The position numbers and the translations under genes were made by a program. From JAWLCA01 sp050485905 (GTDB lineage: Bacteria; Pseudomonadota; Alphaproteobacteria; Rhodobacterales; Rhodobacteraceae), in NCBI GenBank assembly GCA_050485905.1, contig JBJHCH010000133.1, positions 1 to 9,363 of the forward strand: a DNA stretch of 9,363 bases. The letters are read 5' to 3'. Every line of letters starts with the position of its first letter. The first letter of the stretch is position 1. The notes beneath the pieces were generated by a model. The model made no database searches. It was not told where the DNA came from and saw nothing but the letters and a program-made list of their open reading frames with translations. This document shows positions 5,720 to 9,363 of this stretch, one piece after another.

Positions 5720-6835
5720 CTATGGGCGGAAGCCCTCAATCTCGCTGCACGCGTGCTGCGCGTTTTCCAGGAAGGCTGGATTGATCGTGACGCCCCATCC
5801 CGGCGCGTCCGTGACCTCGACGCATCCATCCGTCACCTCGTAGGGCCGCTCCAGGAACAGGTCATCGGCCCATTGCTGGCTGTAGGGGCCTTCGATGGAG
5901 TATTCCAGATACTTCCCGGCGTTCGGAATGGCCCGCAGCAGGTGCATGGAGCAGAGCGTGACCAGCCCGTGATTGGCGGAATGGGGGGTGCAGGGAAGGC
6001 CTGCCTGCTCTGCCAGTCGCGCCACCTGAAGCGTGCGGCAGATGCCGCCGAGATACAGGATGTCGGGCTGCACCACATCCACGACACGGGTTCCGATGAT
6101 GGTGTTCCAGGCCGAGATCTCGCAGTCCTGCTCGCCCCCCGTGATGTCGATGGGCAGCGCCTCGCGGACCTGCCGGGTCCAGTCGAATTCCCAATAGGGG
6201 CAGGGTTCCTCATAGTGCGAGATGCCGTTGTCCATCAGGATGCGTCCCAGTTCGATGGCGCGGGCGGGCGAGAAGCCCGAGTTGCCGTCGACCAGCTTGT
6301 CGATCCCGTCGCCCAGCGCCTTGGCTACATGGGGGACGATGGCCTCGGACCGGCCGGGCCACTGGTCGACGTCGCGGCCGCATTCCTTGCCGACGCGCCA
6401 CTTGAAGGCGGTGATGCCCGCCTCGTCCCTTAACCGGCACAGGCGCGCGGCCTCGTCCTCGGGGGTGATGTCGCGGCGCATGGAACTGCCGTAGATGCGC
6501 AGCCGTCCGGGGGTGCCGCCGATCAGCGCGGTGACGGGCTTGCCCTCCACCTTGCCCCGCAGATCCCAAAGCGCGGTGTCGAGGCCCCCGGTCGCACGCC
6601 GCAGATAGGCGCCGGGGAACTTGCACTCGCGCTCGCCGATCAGGTCGATCAGGTCGGCGAAGTCCAGCGCGTCGGTGCCCAGCGCGTGGGGGGCGACCTG
6701 GCGGTGCAGCACCTCGCAGGTGATGTCGGCGTTGTAGGTGGAGACCTGGCCCCAGCCTTCGACGCCGGTGTCGGTGGTCACGCGCACGAATCCGATCAGG
6801 CGGTTCGTGAAGGTCTCGATCCTTGCGATCTTCAT
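5720..6835 (-). CDS. Mandelate racemase/muconate-lactonizing family protein (enolase superfamily)
   Basis: This Mg2+-dependent enzyme abstracts the alpha-proton of a carboxylate to epimerise or dehydrate it; the substrate is unknown. It has 371 residues. The N-terminal capping domain (1-120) begins MKIARIETFTNRLIGFVRVTTD, and the TIM barrel follows. Metal ligands are Asp183 (LVDGNSGF), Glu209 (HYEEP) and Glu235 (ITGGEQD). The catalytic dyad is Asp258 (VVQPDILYLGG) and His285 (TPHSANHGL), with Glu311 (LEYS) as likely acid. Spacings from Asp183 to His285 (26, 26, 23, 27) equal those I recall for mandelate racemase (195, 221, 247, 270, 297). The second-strand base motif is Lys145-Trp-Arg147, so KxR rather than KxK. 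The ATG at 6835 has a GAAGGGA ribosome binding site 7 nt away; an upstream in-frame extension to 6928 overlaps the preceding gene and is rejected. It is last in the operon, 28 nt after the hotdog gene. An acid-sugar dehydratase or 2-hydroxyacid racemase is most likely. Confidence 0.92.
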   Translation of the reverse strand: MKIARIETFTNRLIGFVRVTTDTGVEGWGQVSTYNADITCEVLHRQVAPHALGTDALDFADLIDLIGERECKFPGAYLRRATGGLDTALWDLRGKVEGKPVTALIGGTPGRLRIYGSSMRRDITPEDEAARLCRLRDEAGITAFKWRVGKECGRDVDQWPGRSEAIVPHVAKALGDGIDKLVDGNSGFSPARAIELGRILMDNGISHYEEPCPYWEFDWTRQVREALPIDITGGEQDCEISAWNTIIGTRVVDVVQPDILYLGGICRTLQVARLAEQAGLPCTPHSANHGLVTLCSMHLLRAIPNAGKYLEYSIEGPYSQQWADDLFLERPYEVTDGCVEVTDAPGWGVTINPAFLENAQHACSEIEGFRP

Positions 6836-6842
6836 CTGAGGT

Positions 6843-6849
6843 TCCCTTC
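6843..6849 (-). promoter_or_regulatory. Ribosome binding site of the enolase-family gene
   Basis: The minus strand reads GAAGGGA, seven bases before the ATG at 6835. It fixes this start within the 28-nt spacer and rules out the longer frame to 6928. Confidence 0.6.
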
Positions 6850-6863
6850 GGCTGGGCGGCAGG

Positions 6864-7685
6864 TCACGACTTCGGGGCGTCGATGGCGTAGAGGTTCTGC
6901 CGGATATGGCGCGCGACGGGATGGCCATCGGCGATCAGCCATTCCTCGGTTTCGAAGAAGTGCTTGCCGCGCACGTCCCAGGAGCGGGTGATCCGGGCAG
7001 AGGTGCGGCAGGTCGCGCCAACCGGCACGCTGTCCACGTGCGTCACCTCGAACCCCGCCAGGATCACCGGCGCTGGCAGGTCGAGGTTGGCGAGCGCCTG
7101 TCCCATGGTCACACGGACGAGGCAGCCGGAGTGCACGAGGCCACGGTCGGAGAACAGGCTTTCTGTTTCATGGAAGTCGGCAAGGGAGTCGGCCACCATG
7201 TCGGGGGACAGCACCACCGCGTCGGTGCCGAGGGACAGGCCCACCGGCACCGTGCCACGCTGGATGGGGTGGCGCGGGCTGAGCGTGGGCAAGATCGGCA
7301 GGTCGGCGGGCGGGGCGGGTGCGATCCTGGCAAGTCCGATGCTGCCGTCCAGCACGACCTCGCCGATCTCGGCATGGCGGACGGACACGGGGCATGACAG
7401 GCCGGCCTCGTCCTCGGTGACCGGGCCGCGTTCTACCAGCAGGGGATCTCCGTTGTAGACCGGCCTGCGGAAGCGGACCGAGGCGCGGCCGCGGCGCAGC
7501 CAGTCCTCGCCCCAGCCCATGATCGCCAGCCGAGTCGCGTGACCATAGACAAAGACACCAGGCAGCAGCGCCGCGCGGAAACCCATGGCGCGCGCGGTCG
7601 CGTCCTCATGGCTCGTGCCGACGTAGCGTGGGCGCGGGTCAAGCCGCGCGGTGAGTGCAAGTCGTTCGGGCGGCAGTCTGGTCAT
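6864..7685 (-). CDS. MaoC-like double-hotdog protein, probable acyl-CoA hydratase/dehydratase
   Basis: This 273-residue protein has two hotdog halves, as in hydratase-2 and mesaconyl-CoA hydratase-like enzymes, which add or remove water at an acyl-CoA double bond. The N-terminal half (about 15-125) shows SHEDATARAMGF, ALLPGVFVYGHATRL (the central hotdog helix) and SVRFRRPVYNGDPL. The C-terminal half (about 155-270) shows FHETESLFSDRGLVHSG, a second helix, FEVTHVDSVPVGATCRTSARI and a closing HFFETEEWLIADGHPVARHIRQN strand pair. The usual motif D-x-N-P-(hydrophobic)-H is not seen in either half; His26 and His172 sit roughly where the catalytic His is expected. It may be a divergent hydratase or a thioesterase-like hotdog. 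The ATG overlaps the stop of the CoA-transferase gene (ATGA at 7682-7685), and only a weak GGGA precedes it, so translation is probably coupled. The operon context supports CoA-thioester chemistry. The fold call is good; the reaction is inferred. Confidence 0.8.
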   Translation of the reverse strand: MTRLPPERLALTARLDPRPRYVGTSHEDATARAMGFRAALLPGVFVYGHATRLAIMGWGEDWLRRGRASVRFRRPVYNGDPLLVERGPVTEDEAGLSCPVSVRHAEIGEVVLDGSIGLARIAPAPPADLPILPTLSPRHPIQRGTVPVGLSLGTDAVVLSPDMVADSLADFHETESLFSDRGLVHSGCLVRVTMGQALANLDLPAPVILAGFEVTHVDSVPVGATCRTSARITRSWDVRGKHFFETEEWLIADGHPVARHIRQNLYAIDAPKS

Positions 7686-8926
7686 GTTCCCGGCTCGGGC
7701 CGATCCGCCAGCGCGCCGCTTGCGAGGATTTCAGCAATCTCGGTTTCGGTCAGCGCCAGAACGTCGCGCAGGACATATTCGTTGCCTTCGCCATAGCTAG
7801 GTGCGGCGGTTCGGGCATGACCTTGTGCGGTTCGGGAATGGAAAGGCAGCCCTGGATGGTCGTGGCGGCCAGCGACGGGGTGGTCCAACTCCGCAAAGAA
7901 ACCGCGCTCGCGAAGATAGTCCGACCGCGCCAGCTCGGGCGCAGTTTCGACGGCCGAGGCAGCAATACCATCGGACTGCAGACGGGCAGCCAGCGCATGA
8001 CGGTCCTGACCGCGGGTCCATTGGTCGATCAAGGCATCGAGCGCGTCCTCGTTCGCCTTGCGCGCCGCAATCGTCAGGAAACGCGGGTCGGCGGCCAGTT
8101 CCTCGCCGCCAATCATCCGCGCAAGAGCCGACCACTCCGCGTCGGATCCCACCGACATCGCGATCCAGCTATCGTCGTCCGGGCCGGGATACGCATTGTG
8201 CGGCGCCCGGTCAGGCAGTCGGTTGCCATCGGGCGACACGTCGGTCCCGACAATGAGTTCCGGCCCGATGAACTGCATCGCGCCTTCGACCTGGGCCATC
8301 TCGATATGCTGCCCCTGGCCGGTCCGGTCGCGGTGATGCAGCGCCGTCATGATGGCAATGGCGGCGTTGAAGCCGCCGATTGGGTCCATGTAGGACGGGC
8401 CGGTGACCGTGGGCTGCCCCCCGGGATAGCCGATCATGGCCGACATCCCGGCCGCCATTTCCATCGTCGGCCCGAGGGCTGCATAGCCGGCGTCGGGACC
8501 AGTCAGGCCAAAGGCCGGCATCTCGATCACGATCAGGCCGGGTTGGTCCCGCGACAGGGTGGCATGATCGAGGCCCAGCCGTTGCAACAGACCGGGGCGG
8601 AAATTGCAGATCAGGACATCCGAGGTGGCAATCAGTCGCCGGACCACAGAGAATCCCAGCGGGTGCTTCAGGTCCACCACGAGCGACCGCTTGTTCACGT
8701 TCTGCGAGTTGAAGGTAAAGCACCGGTCCCACGGCCGATCCCCCGGATCGAGGTCGGGGTAGCTGACGGGGTTCGGCCGGTCACGGTTGGACCGCCAGGT
8801 GTTGGTGCGCGTCGGGCTTTCGACATGAAAGCTCTCGGCCCCGAACCACGTCAGAATACGCCCGGCCATGGGGCCTGCCCAGGCGGTCGTCAGCTCGACG
8901 ACGCGGATTCCCTCAAGTGGCAGCAT
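7682..8926 (-). CDS. Family III CoA-transferase (CaiB/BaiF, formyl-CoA transferase-like)
   Basis: This enzyme moves CoA between carboxylic acids through an aspartyl-CoA thioester, in the cytosol. At 414 residues it has the usual length for the family. The start LEGIRVVELTTAWAGPMAGRILTWFGAESFHVE is the classic N-terminal Rossmann-like motif. FNSQNVNKRSLVVDLKHPLG (about 72-91) and DVLICNFRPGLLQRLGL (103-119) follow. The catalytic aspartate should be Asp181 in GPSYMDPIGGFNAAIAIMTAL, matching the GDSxxG position of formyl-CoA transferase, and RTGQGQHIEMAQVEG comes next. The C-terminal part has PRFLTIAARKANEDALDALIDQW and DYLRERGFFAELDHPVAGRHDHPGLP. The ATG at 8926 has AGGA eight bases upstream and overlaps the preceding CoA-transferase gene by 14 nt. 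The stop overlaps the start of the hotdog gene. Two adjacent family III genes suggest a heteromeric transferase, as in BbsEF. The acid substrate cannot be read from the sequence. Confidence 0.94.
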   Translation of the reverse strand: MLPLEGIRVVELTTAWAGPMAGRILTWFGAESFHVESPTRTNTWRSNRDRPNPVSYPDLDPGDRPWDRCFTFNSQNVNKRSLVVDLKHPLGFSVVRRLIATSDVLICNFRPGLLQRLGLDHATLSRDQPGLIVIEMPAFGLTGPDAGYAALGPTMEMAAGMSAMIGYPGGQPTVTGPSYMDPIGGFNAAIAIMTALHHRDRTGQGQHIEMAQVEGAMQFIGPELIVGTDVSPDGNRLPDRAPHNAYPGPDDDSWIAMSVGSDAEWSALARMIGGEELAADPRFLTIAARKANEDALDALIDQWTRGQDRHALAARLQSDGIAASAVETAPELARSDYLRERGFFAELDHPVAGRHDHPGLPFHSRTAQGHARTAAPSYGEGNEYVLRDVLALTETEIAEILASGALADRPEPGT

Positions 8927-9363
8927 CGACCTTTTCCTGCGGTTCGCGGGCGGGCGTCAGGCCCATGCGGAAGGGGGGGCCGGGCAGCACGATATCCTCT
9001 CCCCCTACGGTGACCGTGCGCCAGTAGCCGCGGGCGTCCAGATGGCGGCTCTTGCGGAGTTCGCTGATCCGATAGGCACGGGCTGAGATGATGTTCATGC
9101 CTTGCAATTCGGCGACAAAGTCGTCCGGATCACGATCTGCCACCTTCTCCTGCACACGCGCGAAGAATGCTGGCCAGTGGTTCTGTCGATCATGCGCCTC
9201 GGCAAAGCGGGGATCGGTCAGGCAGTCGTCCAGACTCAGAGCGCGGCAAAGAGCTGCGAAGCGATTGGAATACACCCACAAGCAGACCCATGAGCCCCGG
9301 CACAAAACCTGCCCTGCCGGAATGTCCTGATCGCCCCTGCGGCGGTCGGTGCCGTTGTAGATC
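8913..9363 (-). CDS. Second family III CoA-transferase, C-terminal part (N-terminus beyond the window)
   Basis: The frame is open to the right edge, giving about 149 C-terminal residues of another CaiB/BaiF protein. It reads IYNGTDRRRGDQDIPAGQVLCRGSWVCLWVYSNRFAALCRAL, which matches the family region where the conserved phrase on IPAG and the following strand precede the small domain. Then come DDCLTDPRFAEAHDRQNHWPAFFARVQEKV, a DPDDFVAELQ segment, SELRKSRHLDARGYWRTVTVGGEDIVLPGPPFRMGLTP and a short end. A TTG at 9305 is not a start: the homology continues past it to the edge. The protein stops soon after GLTP, without the roughly 20-30 residue tail (xxLGExN...) common in the family, so the C-terminus is short. 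The catalytic aspartate region is not in view, so it cannot be judged whether this copy is active. It overlaps the next CoA-transferase gene by 14 nt, which implies co-translation and probably a joint enzyme. Confidence 0.88.
   Translation of the reverse strand, partial: IYNGTDRRRGDQDIPAGQVLCRGSWVCLWVYSNRFAALCRALSLDDCLTDPRFAEAHDRQNHWPAFFARVQEKVADRDPDDFVAELQGMNIISARAYRISELRKSRHLDARGYWRTVTVGGEDIVLPGPPFRMGLTPAREPQEKVDAAT

Noticed and set aside
5600..5720. Possible tRNA remnant or attachment site suggested by a GGTTCAAA-like stretch
   Set aside because: No cloverleaf can be folded: acceptor and anticodon arms are missing.
7655..9013. 452-codon plus-strand reading frame
   Set aside because: It is the antisense of the complete family III CoA-transferase; no motif is recognisable.
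9303..9305. TTG as start of the right-edge CoA-transferase
   Set aside because: The frame and the homology (NGTD...DIPAGQV) continue upstream to the window edge, so the gene is truncated by the window.

Overview
The window is GC-rich DNA, and its base composition and gene types suit an alphaproteobacterium of the Rhodobacterales (Paracoccus/Rhodobacter-like). That assignment is an inference from composition and gene families, not from a marker gene. I see no transposase, integrase, tRNA, rRNA or CRISPR array.

Left part, plus strand (1-1910): the C-terminal end of the SOS repressor LexA, then tryptophan 2,3-dioxygenase (kynA, first step of the kynurenine pathway), then a lipoprotein L,D-transpeptidase of the YkuD family. 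These three genes share a strand but have no obvious common function.

Middle part, minus strand (5375 down to 2017): in transcription order, tRNA-dihydrouridine synthase DusA, a TauE/SafE membrane transporter, a class I glutamine amidotransferase of the PuuD type, and a HemG-like flavodoxin resembling quinone-dependent protoporphyrinogen IX dehydrogenase. It meets the transpeptidase gene tail to tail across a 106-nt spacer that holds two short inverted repeats.

Right part, minus strand (9363 down to 5720): a compact catabolic operon. In transcription order it has the C-terminal part of one family III (CaiB/BaiF) CoA-transferase, running off the window, then a second complete family III CoA-transferase (14-nt overlap), a divergent double-hotdog MaoC-like protein (ATGA overlap), and an enolase-superfamily protein of the mandelate racemase type (28-nt gap). 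The tight packing implies one transcript and one pathway. The likely scheme is that an organic acid is epimerised or dehydrated by the enolase-fold enzyme, activated by a possibly two-subunit CoA-transferase, and hydrated or dehydrated as its thioester by the hotdog protein. The substrate cannot be read from the sequence. This module is the best candidate for something undescribed.

Between the operon and dusA lies about 340 nt without a convincing gene. It contains a perfect 17-bp dyad (5629-5645). The 5' end of dusA is a known target for integrating elements, so the operon may be accessory DNA next to that site, although no integrase or att repeat is visible here.
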